Shown piece after piece: positions 34,628 to 46,533 of a stretch of 64,000 nt of DNA; positions within the stretch are counted from its first letter, which is position 1; every line of letters starts with the position of its first letter. The DNA lies in the NCBI GenBank assembly GCA_025506515.1, contig JACCIX010000949.1, positions 59,461 through 123,460 of the forward strand, in the 5' to 3' direction. The position numbers and the translations under genes were made by a program. The DNA is from Flaveria trinervia. Lineage: Eukaryota; Streptophyta; Magnoliopsida; Asterales; Asteraceae. The notes beneath the pieces are model-generated. The model searched no databases and was not told the origin of the DNA. It was given only the letters and a program-made list of their open reading frames with translations.

Positions 34628-34639
34628 TGGTATCAGAGC
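34628..34639 (+). other. Primer-binding site of D
   Basis: TGGTATCAGAGC begins two bases after the LTR, complementary to initiator tRNA-Met. Confidence 0.9.
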
Positions 34640-34716
34640 TTCTCAGGCTCTTGATTGTGTGATCTAACAATCCAAATCAACCTGTTTTCACTCCTCCCTG
34701 CCACCCACTCACTCAA

Positions 34717-35445
34717 ATGGCCCTCAACAAATCTGAAGTAGAAATGGGGACGATGACCAAAGCACCAATCATCACCCCTAAAAACTTCAGGTCTTGGAGT
34801 AGAAGAATGGAAGGCTTCATTAGATACCAAGACAACAAAATGTGGAACTCTATTGTCAATGGACCGTACAAGCTAAAGGTGGCTTCACCTGGTGGAAATG
34901 GTGCCATGATAGAAAAAGTTGCCGAGGACTATTCTGATGAAGATAGAAAGAAGATGGACATCGATAGCAATGCTATGACTATTCTCATGACTGCAATACC
35001 GAACTCTATTATGACAGGGAACATACATCTCCTTCAACAATGTCAACATTATGATAGAGGTCCTGTCCAGTTTGGAGGTGAGGCCGGAGGATATATTTCT
35101 GGCAGAGGGAGTATATCCAATGGTATGTTAATAGTTGACAAAGTTAACTTTGTCAAACAGCTTGAACACAATCTGTTAAGTGTTTCTCAATTCTGTGATC
35201 AAAAGCACCAAATGCTTTTCATAGAACATGAGTGCATTATCCTCAAACCAGGGATGACAATTCCTCCGGAATTGGTGCTTCTTAGATCTCCCAGGAAAGG
35301 GGATATGTACAAGCTTGATATGAACAATGCTTCCCTAATGGGTGAAGTATCATGCTTTCTTTCTAAAGCTGATAGTGATGAGTCAACACTGTGGCAAAAA
35401 CATATGTGTCATGTAATTTTAAGACAATGCATAAATTGGCTATAA
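34717..35445 (+). pseudogene. D gag fused to protease remnant by internal deletion
   Basis: A 242-codon frame starts with ATG 78 bases after the primer site. Residues 1-110 are gag capsid N-terminus (ITPKNFRSWSRRMEGFIR, EDRKKMDIDSNA). At about 35070 the frame passes without a stop into the back half of the protease: GGYISGRGSISNG and LEHNLLSVSQFCD. Compared with A, it lacks the rest of capsid, both zinc knuckles and the protease active site. The end runs into the integrase zinc domain (LWQKHMCHV) before a frameshift near 35420. The fusion could be a deletion product that happens to keep the frame; it cannot act as protease. Confidence 0.75.
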
Positions 35446-36236
35446 ATAACTTGGTACATGGTTTGCCTAAAAAGGAGTTTTTCTGCAAAGACAACTGTGT
35501 TGCATGCCTGAAAGGGAAACAACACAGGACATCTCATAAATCCAAATGTTTTAACTCTATCACTACTCCGTTGCACTTACTGCACATGGATCTTTTTGGT
35601 CCCACAAGTATAATGAGCATTGGAAGGAAATCATATTGCCTTGTGATAGTTGATGATTTTTCAAGATTCACATGGGTATTCTTCTTAAGAACTAAAGATG
35701 AAAATGCTGAAACATTAAAATCTTTTATTCTTAAAATAGAAAATCAAATTGATCACAAGGTTAAAATAATTAGATGTGATCAAGGGACTGAGTTTAAGAA
35801 CTTCTTTTTTGACTCATTCTATAACTCAAAAGGGATTGCCAGACAATATTGTGCTCCCAGAACTCCTCAACAAAACATTGTTGCTGAGAGGAGGAATAGG
35901 ACACTTATTGAGGCTGCTCAAACTATGTTAGCTGATTCAAAGCTACCTCTAACATTCTGGGCAGAGGCAGTCAGCACAGCATGCTATGTGCAGAACAGAG
36001 TTCTTGTAGTTAAGCCCCATGGAAAAACCCCTTATGAGCTATGGAACAAGAGGCCACGATTCATTGGCTTTCTAAGATCCTTTAGCAGCAAGTGTACCAT
36101 ACATAACACAAAGGACAATTTAGCAAAATTTGCTGAAAAGTCAGATGATGCTATCTTTGTTGGATACTCTTCTAGTTCTAAAGCTTACAGAGTATACAAC
36201 ATTAAGAATCACAATTCGAGGAGTCATCCAATATAG
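35391..36236 (+). pseudogene. integrase of D
   Basis: The zinc domain continues with CVACLKGKQHRTSH. The catalytic triad is visible: Asp in HMDLFGP at 35589-35591, Asp in RCDQGTEF at 35778-35780 and Glu in IVAERRNRTL at 35886-35888. The usual TPQQN context is present. The conserved FVGYSSSSKAYRVYN block comes before the stop at 36234-36236. Apart from the frameshift at the N-terminus it is open for 281 codons. Confidence 0.87.
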
Positions 36237-36892
36237 TTGTTTATGAGCACACTCCTTGTGTTAGGGGGAATGGACCTGATCACATCTTTGATATAGAATT
36301 GTTTCCAAACTATTCTAAACCTTCTTGTGAGAATGTTTTAGTTAGAATAGGTGCTCAAAATGATGTTGATGCTGCTGCTAATGAACAACTATTTGAGCTT
36401 CCTAGGCCTAGACTAAATTCTCTAAGTGCTGCATTACATCCAGCTTCCACTATTCACAGATCCGACAGTTTAACTATATCAAGGAATAGTGAAGCTTCAA
36501 CAAGTGAGTCACCTACTGAGCCTCAAAACTCATGAGGTGATCTACCCCAACACCAGGCAGAAGGAGGTAGTATTTTGAAGGAACAGACAACGGTTAATAC
36601 TACCTCACAACCAACTATCGATGATGTTTCTCATTCATTCAATCAATCCTCATTGAATGACTTTGAAATAGCAGCTGGACAAAGTGTTCTAGTTCCTGAG
36701 CAGAATATGTCCAACCTGAATCTATCTCTGCAACTGGACGTGATTCCTCGTCTTAGGATTCACAACACTCATCCAACTAAGAACATCATAGGGAATGTCT
36801 CTGAGGGTGTGAGAACAAGAGGACAGACTCATCAAGGGAATGTCTGCCTGTACTCATGCTTTCTATCTCAGATGGAACCCAAGAAGGTATAA
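36237..36892 (+). pseudogene. integrase-RT linker of D
   Basis: Low-complexity Ser/Thr/Asn-rich sequence in two frames (36299-36535 and 36575-36892). It has a TGA near 36533 and ends with RTRGQTHQGNVCLYSCFLSQMEPKKV, which leads into RT. This region is variable in Copia elements. Confidence 0.6.
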
Positions 36893-38369
36893 GATGCCTT
36901 AAAAGATAGTAGCTGGATTGAATCAATGCATGAGGAGCTGCTTCAATTCAAGAGACAGAAGGTATGGAACCTATGTCCGCTACCATCTGGTTAAGTACCT
37001 ATAGGCACCAAATGGGTTTTTAGAAACAAGAGAGATGATAGAGGCTTGATCATCAAGAATAAGGCAAGACTTGTGGTTCAAGGATACACTCAAGAGGAAG
37101 GAATCGATTATACTGATGTCTTTGTACTAGTTGCAAGACTTGAGGCAGTTAGGATCTTCCTTGCTTATGCTGCATCCAAGGACTTCACAGTATACCAACT
37201 TGATGTCAAGTGTGCTTTTCTATACAAGGATATAGACAGGAAGTCTATGTATGCCAACCTCCAGGATTTGAAGATCCACAGCACCCCAACTATGTGTGCA
37301 AATGGATAAAGCTCTATATGGGCTGCACCAAGCACCTAGGCTGTGGTATGAGACTCTGTCTCAGTTTCTTCTGAAGAATGGCTATACTAGAGGTACCATT
37401 GACAAGACTCTCTTCATTAGAAAGTCTGGAAAGGACATTTTAATCGTACAAGTGTATGTCGATGACATCATATTTGGTTCCTCAAATGACCAAATGTGCA
37501 AGGACTTTGAGAGCATTATGAAGAAGAAGTTTGAGATGACCTCCATGGGAAAAATGGACTTTTTCCTTGGAATTCAGCTAAAGCAACAGAAGGAAGGGTT
37601 CTTCATTAATCAATCTAAATATGTCTCTGACATCTTAGAAAGATTTGAGATGAAGGATTGTAAGCCTGCCAAGACACCCATACCCAGAAACCATAATCTT
37701 TGTCCTGACCTTGAGGGGGAGGATACTGATCAACATCAGTATAGGGCCATTATCGGTTCTCTAATGTATCTAATAGCAAGTAGACCTAATATCATGTTTG
37801 CTACTTGCATTTGTGCAAAATATCAGGCTGCTCCTAAGGTGTCTCACCTAGCTGCCGTTAAGAGAATCCTCAGATACCTCAAAGGAGCACCTAAACTAGG
37901 TCTATGGTATCCCAGAAACAAGGATTTCAATCTTTATGGATACTCTGACAGTGACTATGGAGGCTACAATATTGAAAAGAAATCAACATCAGGAGGATGT
38001 CAATTTCTTGGTGGAAGGATCATCTCATGGCAATGCAAGAAACAATCCTGTGTCTTTACATCAACTGTTGAAGGTGAATACATTGCTACTGCTAGCTGCT
38101 GTGCTCAACTGCTATGGATTCAAAATCAGATGTTAGACTATGGATTCAACTTTATGAGTACTCCTATCCATATTGACAACAACAGTGCTATCTCCATTAC
38201 TGAAAATCCGGTGAAGCACTCCAAGACTAAGCACATTGACATCAGGTATCATTTCATTAGAGACATTCATGAGAAAAATCTAATCAAGTTAATAAAAGTT
38301 GATTCAAATGAACATTGGCTGATCTGTTTACCAAAGCTTTTGATGAACAAAGGTTTAAGTATCTCATAA
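36893..38369 (+). pseudogene. reverse transcriptase and RNase H of D
   Basis: RT motifs: GTKWVFRNK, KARLVVQGYTQEEGIDYTDVF, YQLDVKCAFLY, MDKALYGLHQAPRLWYE, then an intact YVDD at 37455-37466. RNase H shows YSDSDYGG, TSTVEGEYIATAS, HIDNNSAI and KHIDIRYHFIRD. The run 37296-38369 is open for 357 codons. Breaks lie at about 36993 (TAA), near 37280 (shift) and near 38320, where the final ADLFTK-like end is frame-shifted. With fewer lesions than A, this is the best preserved RT of the Sirevirus-like copies. Confidence 0.9.
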
Positions 38370-38494
38370 CAGCTACTGGGATGATAAACATTGATTAATA
38401 TGATCTCTTTTGAAAACTGTTTTAATATGTAAGTCTTGTGTCAATAAAATTTAAGCCCTGTTACAAGAAATTCTCTCTGAAATTTTCTAAGTGT

Positions 38495-38765
38495 AAATTC
38501 CTTCCGAAGAGAAATTAACCTTCGGAAGACACTCTCATATCTTCCAAAGCAAAATTTCTCAAAAGATAACTTTCTTCTCGGAAGAATTTGTGGTCTCGGA
38601 AGAAGCGATTGATTGCATATCAGATCTACTTCCGAAACTTACAAATTCTCTATTCGGAAGCAACTCTAACCTTCAGAAGCAAATAATTGGCTTCGGAAGT
38701 AAGAATTGCCTTCGGAAGACAAGTTACCTTCAGAAATGTTTTACACTCGGAAGAGAGATTTCACT
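38495..38765. repeat. CTTCCGAAG-type array between pol and extra gene of D
   Basis: About ten copies and variants (CCTTCCGAAGAG, CCTTCGGAAGAC, GCTTCGGAAG, ACTCGGAAG) lie here. They are the same motif as D's LTR array, placed where A has its own hairpin array. Confidence 0.75.
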
Positions 38766-39039
38766 GTGTAACGTAAATTTCTTGGGCCCCACACTGTAAA
38801 AAGCAAAGATTTTGTTAATGATGTCGGATTATTTAACTGATTTTTAACCTTACCGCCACTGTCATTTCATACACTAAACCATCACATCACCTTATCCTAA
38901 CCCTCATTACCGCCTCTCCACAATCTTTTAAATAATCTCGACTATTCACTTTCACTCTTTTACTTGCAAACTTTACAACCCTAGAAATTTCTCCTACTCA
39001 ACTTTACCCAGCTCAAATCATTCCCATTCAACTTTCCAA

Positions 39040-39689
39040 ATGGCCTTCAACCCTCAACACAACCAAGTCGCACTTCTTGATTCATCAAGAGATGCTGACT
39101 TCCCAGATATCATCTCCTTTCTAACCCAATCTTCCTACTACACCGCTCTGACTATTAACCCCACAATTTACTCAAACCATATGTCTGAATTTTGGGCAAA
39201 TGGTCAGATTGAAACCCTAAACGGGTTCGTGTCATTCGATCGAGCATCTGTGGCCAGGAGTTGGTCATTTCTGAACAACTCATCAGGGAGCATTTAGAGC
39301 ATCATGATGAGGGCGCTCCAACGGAATTCCCCAAAGCAGACTTGGACGATTCTTATCTCCAAATGGGATATGGAGGAGACGTTAGTAGGTTAACTGTCTA
39401 CAAATTTAACTTCTTGTACAAATGGAGGTTCCTGCTACATGTGGTCCTTCACTACTTGTCGAATAAATCCTGGGGATGGGATCAAATCCCATTTGAACTA
39501 GGGTGCCTTGTTCATGGGTTGGTAAAACGCCTCCGCTTCAACTATTCAAGATTTGTGCTGACTAACCTCATGGGAAATCTTCAGAAGGACACATTCTTCA
39601 TGTATCCCAGGTTTCTCCAGCATATAATCAACTGTGAGTTAGACCAGAGCACGCTTGTCTGTGCAGCTGCTCTGACGCTCCTCAGATGA
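39040..39689 (+). pseudogene. extra gene of D, N-terminal domain
   Basis: The ATG at 39040 follows a leader with a weak TTTAAATAA element near 38927. The first frame (85 codons) has HNQVALLD, FLTQSSYYTALTINPTIYSN and EFW. After a frameshift near 39260 the domain goes on with LVISEQLIREHLEHHD-type sequence, MGYGGDVSRLTVYK, WRFLLHVVLHYLSNKSWGWDQIP, a basic FNYSRFV patch and FFMYPRFLQHIINCELDQ. The order matches F and C. I recall this as a recurring protein after pol in Asteraceae elements; its biochemical role is unknown. Total domain length is about 215 residues. Confidence 0.72.
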
Positions 39690-41170
39690 GGCCGACCATC
39701 TTCAAGACTTTGAAGAGAGTGTTCACCAACTTTACACGAAGAGATACTGCACTTCTTCCAGGTATGACTGAACCAACGGCTCCTGGTGACATCCCTGTTA
39801 ACCCCACAGGTGATGAACCAACACCAGCAACTACCCCTACTATGCCAACACTACCTTCTCCACCCATCACCATCACTTATCAGAGACGCCCCAAACAAAC
39901 CCTTGTTCAATCTACTCTGATTGAACAAGCCCCTCCTGTTCAATCCAAAAAGACTCGAGTGGAAACATAGGTTCCCACTCAGTCAGAGGTTTCTCCATCC
40001 TTCTCTTTTGACCTCAATTTGGGTCTTGAGTCTCCTCAGTCTCAGACCCATGAGCCCAGAACCCAAGCTGAAAGCCCTCAGGATGAGTCCTTATACTCTC
40101 CTGAGCAGCCAACAAGGGACAGCCCCACCAGAGGCTCAATGCCTATAGACATTGACCAAAGTCCCGGGTCAGTAGGTTACCATCCTATCTTTCACTGACC
40201 TTTTATTTAAAATTGATGAAGAGATAACGTCTCTCCATGGCAATGAAGTTGATCTACAACACCCTCTCCAAGATCAATAGAGCCCGAAAAAATCCCTTAT
40301 CTCTAGCCCCTATCAGCAACCAACTGAGGTGAGTCCCACTGATGTGGAGGGGACTCATGTAGATTCAGCTGCCACTACAGAAGGTGCCTCAATGGACCTT
40401 GTGGACAGTGGTAACATTTCTCAGACTAAATCTACGACAACCGAGCCCTTTGATGACTCTGAAAGAGACATCATTGAGCATGGGAAACCAGGGTGCCAAG
40501 AAATCACATCTGGTGGTGAGGCTGAACATAATAGGTATGTTAGCATATCTCCCCATGATTCTTCAAAAGAAGATGAGGGAAGCATGCAACTCCTCATTCA
40601 AGATCTTCTTTCTAAAGTCTCAAACCTGGAATCTCAGGTTAAGACTTTAGAGGCAAGATCTGTCACTTAGCAACTTGAGATTGACAATCTCAAGGCTCAA
40701 CTAGCTGAGAAACAGACAGAGAGGTCTGTTAGGCATGTACCTATTCAGGTCTCCCTGACTTCCTCCTCTAGCTCATCTAGCTCTCAAGATGATGCTACCA
40801 AAAACGGGGAGAATGTTCAAAGACAAACAAACAAGGAACCATAGAGCCAGCCTTCCACTTCAACATCTTCCTCTCCCATCATCTCTGCGCCTAAAACATC
40901 TCAAGTCACTCTTCAGATTGATCCAAGGATGCTCAATGATCTCTATAGACTCTTCACTAAGTTGCTGTTAAGATCTTCCTTTGAGCAGCCATGTCATGAT
41001 GCTTCAATGATCTACTTTGGAGCAGAAGAACTTCAAAGGCTGACTGCACCTTCTACCACTGTGGAAGAAGTTGGTAAACCTAAGGTCCTCATGCAACCTA
41101 AGATTCAATTCGAAGGGGAAATGGGAACTGATGGCCGAACAACTGAAACCGTTGGGACATAATCTGCATC
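39690..41170 (+). pseudogene. extra gene of D, Ser/Pro-rich spacer
   Basis: Several open pieces encode Pro/Thr/Ser-rich sequence (39686-39970), acidic Ser/Gln-rich sequence (40329-40670) and a short coiled coil near 40580-40670 (DLLSKVSNLESQVKTLEAR). Near 40788-40817 is DATKNGEN over a polypurine tract shared with A and F. The segment 40929-41162 looks helical. Stops such as TAG at 39968 and 40668 break it. Confidence 0.55.
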
Positions 41171-41955
41171 TCCTTTAACTTCCAAAGCTGAAGTTAAAGA
41201 CTCGGAATAACAAGATAAATCTTCCGAAGCTGAAATGGAAGCTGTGGAAGGACTGTTTAAAATGTTTGAGGAACTGATCATCACAGATGCTATCCTGGAA
41301 ATGGCATCTGAAATGAGCAGCGAGGAAATCTTCAGACTAAGAAGTTGCTAGCTGCCTGCACAAAAGCAGCTGCTTCCAATCAGGAGGTTGTCATTAATAA
41401 AAGAAGAGAGCAGATCATTGACCAGCTCATTGAAATGGGAGCTGTCAATGAAGAAACACTCCTGCTACCATTAGAGGAATTGGTGGATCTGGAGAAGGCA
41501 ACCAGACTAAGACTTAAAGAAGAAGCCAGGTTGGCCTTAGGGGAAAAGGAAAAGATATAGAAGGAGGATGAATTGCAGCTGAGGAGAGACAGGATAAACT
41601 TCCTACTCTCCAGAGGCTTTGATCTTCTAGAACTCTCTCCACACAACGATGATACGATCCGCAGGCTCTACAACAAAGAGCATGATAAAATGGAGAAAGA
41701 AAGCAAGAAGGCTGCAAAAGAAAAGGCTAGAGAGAAGAAGAAGAAAGAAGAAGAGGCTAGGGTCACTGCCTCCAAGAAGCTTACTGAGAAAGCCTGGATG
41801 AAGGACTATCTTTGGGCTCGTGGCTTCTCTGGTAGGTAGGTGGGTCCTATGTCTAAAAGGACACTCCAACCGATTGTCAGTGAAATTAAGGCTGACATCC
41901 GGATGGGCAAAAGGAAAAAAGATGTATAGAAGGATAAAAGGGATGACCTTCACTG
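41171..41955 (+). pseudogene. extra gene of D, Lys/Glu coiled coil
   Basis: Open pieces at 41345-41560 and 41573-41839 encode a long charged helix: KRREQIIDQLIEMGAVNEETL, RLRLKEEARLALGEKEK, then EKESKKAAKEKAREKKKKEEEAR. The end (WMKDYLWARGFSGR) is matched by the inverted fragment K. TAG codons at 41558 and 41837 interrupt. This corresponds in type and place to A at 8589-8954 and E at 11529-11870. Confidence 0.58.
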
Positions 41956-42149
41956 CTACTACCTAACCACAACTTGAACCCTCACCCTCACCATTCACCA
42001 TTAAACCTGAACCCTTCACCCCTGAACCCACATCACTACCCACTACTACTCCCTCAGCTCAACCTCATAAACTTCCATAATCCAACCCAAAACACTAGCC
42101 AAAACCTCTGAACCTAAACCTATCCAATCACCCTCCAAACCATCCCTTT

Positions 42150-42933
42150 AGCCTTCTTAACATCTCTCCCTTGAGGAGTTTAAGGCAATCAAAATGAAGC
42201 TCACTAATTGCACCACTTTGAGCGAAGTCTCCTGTGTAGAAGACTCCGTTAACATTACCTATGTAGACGGATCTTCAAGTTCCCTCACAAGAGATAGATT
42301 CCTTGATTTGCCTAGAGGAACTTTGGACCAGGGTGCAAGACTTTTGGGCCTCAATTTAGGCTCTTTAAATGAGAAGAAAAGAAGCTCAGAAGGAAACTGG
42401 TGACTTTGATGGATACAAGAAAAGAGGACAAGATTCCTAGTCAGTCTCTTGTGCCTAGAAGGAAGATAATCTAGTGGAGGTTTGATGAACCTTCTCACAA
42501 CTTTGTTGTGGAAAGAGAGAATGGTGAAGTCAACAGACACAATGCAACCTCTCTGTTACACTCCAACAGATTTGACATTGCTGAGTTAGCAGAGAAACCA
42601 TTATCCAACCCCTCCAACTCTGAAACTGCTGCACTCGTCAGAAATCATCTCAGCAGTCTTCATTTGGCTGAGCTATCTGCAAAAGCAAAGATTGAAGAAG
42701 AGTTGAAGTTGAGAAGACAGGAAGACAAGGAAAGATCTCCCACCAAAGGTGCTACCTTTCTACAGATGGTGGAAGGTCCTGAATTGGAACTTATAGTTCT
42801 ATGGGAATATGATTACAGTTCCTATCAACTAACTCTTTTTAGAGGGCAACAACAGAGCGTACATGTTATCCAAGGTGACAGACTGGATTTCCTGTCTACC
42901 AAGGATCTGTACAAGCTTCTCAGCACCACATGA
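42150..42933 (+). pseudogene. extra gene of D, C-terminal domain
   Basis: Two frames encode EFKAIKMKLTNCTTLSEVS with NITYVDGSS (42170-42280) and then a 141-codon stretch ending KDLYKLLSTT at 42933, with a Lys/Glu coil near 42680-42740 and a conserved-looking PELELIVLWEYDYSSYQLTLFRG. Fragment K carries the first part, so the domain belongs to more than one element. It ends about 100 bases before the polypurine tract. I know no named family for it. Confidence 0.55.
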
Positions 42934-43034
42934 GGGAAGAACAAGGAGACAAACAAATATTGCTCTCTTTGGTGCTGAAAGTTTTTAGAAGTCGAGTTAA
43001 GTGAAGTTTTGGTAGCATCTGCCTAGGGGGAGTT

Positions 43035-43887
43035 TGTTCGATCAAGAAGAAGGCTAATGCAACCAAAACTATATCACTTAATTTATTTTGGTGCTGCATG
43101 CAAAGGCTACCGAAGCTTGTCATCGAACTTCCGAAGATTGTAGAGTTCTTCCGAAGACAAAGGAAAAGTCCAACTTCCGAAGACAGAAATCTACTTCCGA
43201 AGACAAATGCATACTTCCAAAGTTCAAGACATAGAAGAATAAAGTAAAGACCACTTCCAAAGTATGATGAACAGAAGAAGTCTCCAAGTCTTGGAAGAAG
43301 CATCCTCTTCCGAAGTATAAAGTGGCTTCGGAAGTACTTACTCTTCCGAAGCCATTTATACTTCGGAAGACACTGCTATAACCAGTGGACACAAGTATGG
43401 TCTCTGACACTCTGCCGCAGACTTCTGATACAGCATGGCTTCTTCCTAAAGAACCATGTTGTTGACCATACTTTATTCCATTGTTTACCTTTTCATGATA
43501 GTACAGTTGCCATCTTTAGTTGGTGACAAAAGGTAAGTCAGGGACATGTCCTGACTACCAAATCTCAGATAAGACTTTATCTAAGATACCTTAACTATAG
43601 TCTTGTAGTATAGGCTTTAGCTAAAGGATCCCAACTGGTATCAAAGTATATCCAGCTGTAGATAGTATTATATATAGGTTCTCCTTGTAACTCATGAAAT
43701 CATCTGCTTGTAAGAGTCTTTGTATCTTGAGTTGAGAATCAATATATAAAAGTATCTTGAAATTATCTTTCTGTGTTCTTAGTTACTTTTCATATTGTGA
43801 TCAACTCTTATTGATTCTTACCCGATTGTCATTCTAGGTGAGTTTGAGAGAAAACCTTGTGTTTAAGTGACAAACACCGATCCTGCA
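43035..43887 (+). repeat. 3' LTR of D
   Basis: It starts TGTTCGATC after CCTAGGGGGAGTT and ends CCTGCA. The palindrome array is at 43100-43375 and the TATA box at 43669-43676. Confidence 0.92.
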
Positions 43888-44686
43888 ATTATGTATATAG
43901 GTTAATCCATATGTGTGTTGATTATGTGTATCATTTTAGGTAAACACATTATACTTGATCAATTTCAAAAATTGACCAAATGTAAGAAACATCTACAGAT
44001 GAATATTTTTGTTCTTCCGTAGATATCTTTCTTACAAGACTTTCATCCAAAGATCTTCTAAAGATGAACATCGGTATTCACTGATGAACAACACTACACA
44101 TGGAGAAACTAAAGTGAAGACTTCTATGGAACACAAAGTTCCTTTAGAAGAACAAAGTTGCTTCAAAAGACAAAGTACCTTTAGAAGACAAAGTACCTTC
44201 AGAAGAACAAGGTAGTTACGGAAGAACAAGGTAGCTATGGAAGAACATAGACTTGTATCATACAGGTGTTTCAAGTCAACAAGTCAACAAATCAATCATG
44301 GACTCCAAGAGATTTGCTGTTTCCTTAACAGAAACATAAATGCCTATAAACACCATTAAATCGTTTCTCACAACAAAACGAAAAAAACCCTAGCAGCCGC
44401 AACATCATCACACCAGAAAAACCATAAACACAATCATTGCATAGAGGTTAGTTAGCAATTATTATTTGATTCTTTATAATCATTAATCAGGTTTAGTGAA
44501 TTACGTTTGATTGAAAACATTGTTCTTTGCATATTGTTGATATCATTTGAGCATTTATTATCCTGGTTTACTGTCATAGATATTTATTATTTAATCAATT
44601 AAACAACAATTAATGATAATTCCATGATCATTAAATCAAAACCAATCTAATTCTGATAATTCCGGATTGCGATCCTTGGATTCACA
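43888..44686 (+). repeat. 5' LTR of F, second part
   Basis: It continues from 33775 after D, beginning with the duplicated ATTAT. It carries CTTTAGAAG and CTTCAGAAG repeats at about 44150-44240, a TATA box at 44345-44351 and ends TTCACA before the primer site. Confidence 0.65.
44345..44351 (+). promoter_or_regulatory. TATA box, 5' LTR of F
   Basis: TATAAAC lies about 100 bases after the CTTCAGAAG-type repeats, the same layout as in A, B and D. Confidence 0.5.
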
Positions 44687-44688
44687 AG

Positions 44689-44701
44689 TTGTATCAAAGC
44701 C
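44689..44701 (+). other. Primer-binding site of F (mutated)
   Basis: TTGTATCAAAGCC differs from the tRNA-Met site TTGGTATCAGAGCC by a lost G and one substitution. It sits two bases after the LTR end. Confidence 0.65.
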
Positions 44702-44979
44702 AAGTGCTCATTGATTTAGATCGATTGATCTATAAATGTTAGAATTATTGAATTGTTTGTCTGATTAGATCTATTTTTTTTGAGCAAAACCATTTTGGTG
44801 TGAATCAATTATTAAAAAAATAAAAATAGTAATTTGTCTGCCAACGAGTACTATTATATTGCTCGGTTAACATTGATCTATATTCAAAATTAATTGAAAC
44901 ATAGATCTGTGTTATTGGCTGACTTTTATTAACTATTCATAAGAAACTTTGTTTTAGTTAGATCTTCTATATTTGACTA

Positions 44980-45774
44980 AAATGAGTAGCTTTGTCGGTT
45001 GATCATCGTACCAGCCTCCAAAGTTGGAAACAAAAGCAAACTTTATGTCCTGGAAGATCAAGTTCAAGAATCATATGAAATACACTAGTTTTGACTTATG
45101 GGTATCAATAACTGAAGGTCCTTATATTCCACCCACTCTTGGGCCAGAATATAATAACTAAAATAAACCCATAACTACAAAAGATCTATCACCTAATGAT
45201 GTTAAAAAGGTTAAAGTTGATATTAGAGCGTATAGTCTTCTCAGTATGGCTTTACCTAAAGAATACTAATTAGGTATGAGAATTATAAAACAACATATTC
45301 ATTATGGAAGATACTTCATACACTCTATGAAGGGAGTGATGAATCAGAAGCATTAGGAAGGACACATTTTGCTCACAATATGAAACATTTTATCATATTG
45401 AGGGTGAATCAATTCCTCAACAACTCCATAGGTTTATGCAATGGTAACCAAGATAAACATCATGGAGTTGAAGTATACAGATGAGGAACTGAAAAAATGA
45501 ATGCTCCATACTTTGCCTGAAAGTTGGAAGCAAACCGTGTCCATATTCAAGAACACCATTAATCATAAAGCAACTGGCTTAGATACATTGGTAGCTAAAG
45601 TTGAGGCTCTTGAAATGGATGAAAAATTAAGAAACAAGAGTGTGAGAACACATTTCACACCATATCATTTTAAAAAACCCAAAAGTGCTTGAGTGCTTTT
45701 ATTATAACAATGATAGTTACAACTCTTGTACTTTGAGTGAAGATGAAGAAAAATGAGCTTTTATGCATGAAAAC
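44980..45774 (+). pseudogene. gag of F, first part
   Basis: UBN2-type gag sequence begins with a short leader and PPKLETKANFMSWKIKFKNHMKY near 45015-45085. SLLSMALPKEY follows near 45240, and MLHTLPESWKQTVSIFKNTIN near 45500. The tail (LDTLVAKVEALEMDEKLRNKS) ends at 45692. Many stops and shifts lie between these pieces. It is cut by element G within a codon run ending at ATGCATGAAAAC and resumes at 47267. Confidence 0.75.
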
Positions 45775-46175
45775 TGTTGGATATTCTACCTAAGAAGAAA
45801 TTGAAGATTTCCAATATTATTGAAGTTGAAGACTTGAAGAACAAAAGCAACAAAAATATTAGTCTAGGGTTTATTTTGTAATTATTGTAATTGCTAGATT
45901 AGTATAAATAGCAACATATATCATCCACGTAAAGGTGAATAATTCTCCACCAAGGGTGGGAATTAGTTCCATCAACAATATCATTATATCATCATCCTAC
46001 ATGTATGATGATTTCAACATCAAAGCAATAAACATCAAACATTAAACACACTGTGTTCATCATGTTCTTCTTCATCATTATTATTATTTTGGCATCTAAT
46101 CATTCAAGTTTTGTTATTATCAATATGAATCCTAAGATCCATGCTCATTGTTCCCGTTCATATTGGGAACACACA
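45775..46175 (+). repeat. 5' LTR of G
   Basis: TGTTGGATATTC to GAACACACA, with a TATA box (TATAAAT) near 45903. Confidence 0.92.
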
Positions 46176-46533
46176 ATTGGTATGAGAGCCGGAGTTGATG
46201 GGTTCATATTGATTTTGATGAGATTTTATGGTTAGATTGCTAAATTTGTTGAAGATCTAAAGAAAGCAATTTCAACAACAATCTATTCAACAATACAAAA
46301 TCCGATGCACACAATTCGAGAAATGAAAGTTTGTAGGCTGCAATATGCGGCTGGTAAACAAAGAAGCTGGCGAATTAGGGATGCCCAAATTAGGGTTGCC
46401 GAATCAAAGAGGCTGCTGAACCAAAATGGCCTTTGCGGCCATATTAGGGATGCCGAATTAGGGTTTGCAACCTAGGGTTGCAAATGGGCTCGTGAACACA
46501 ATTGGGTTTGTTACTTGGCTCCATCATTAAAAC

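Larger units (their letters stand above)
33776..43887 (+). mobile_element. Copia element D (Sirevirus-like), both LTRs present
   Basis: LTRs are at 33776-34625 and 43035-43887, a canonical tRNA-Met primer site at 34628-34639 and a polypurine tract (CCTAGGGGGAGTT) at 43022-43034. The flanking duplication is ATTAT. Between them are gag, a shortened protease, integrase, RT, RNase H, a palindrome array and a long extra gene. The left LTR has lost the terminal TGTTC and starts AGGATC. It is less broken than A, so it is probably a younger insertion. Confidence 0.9.
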
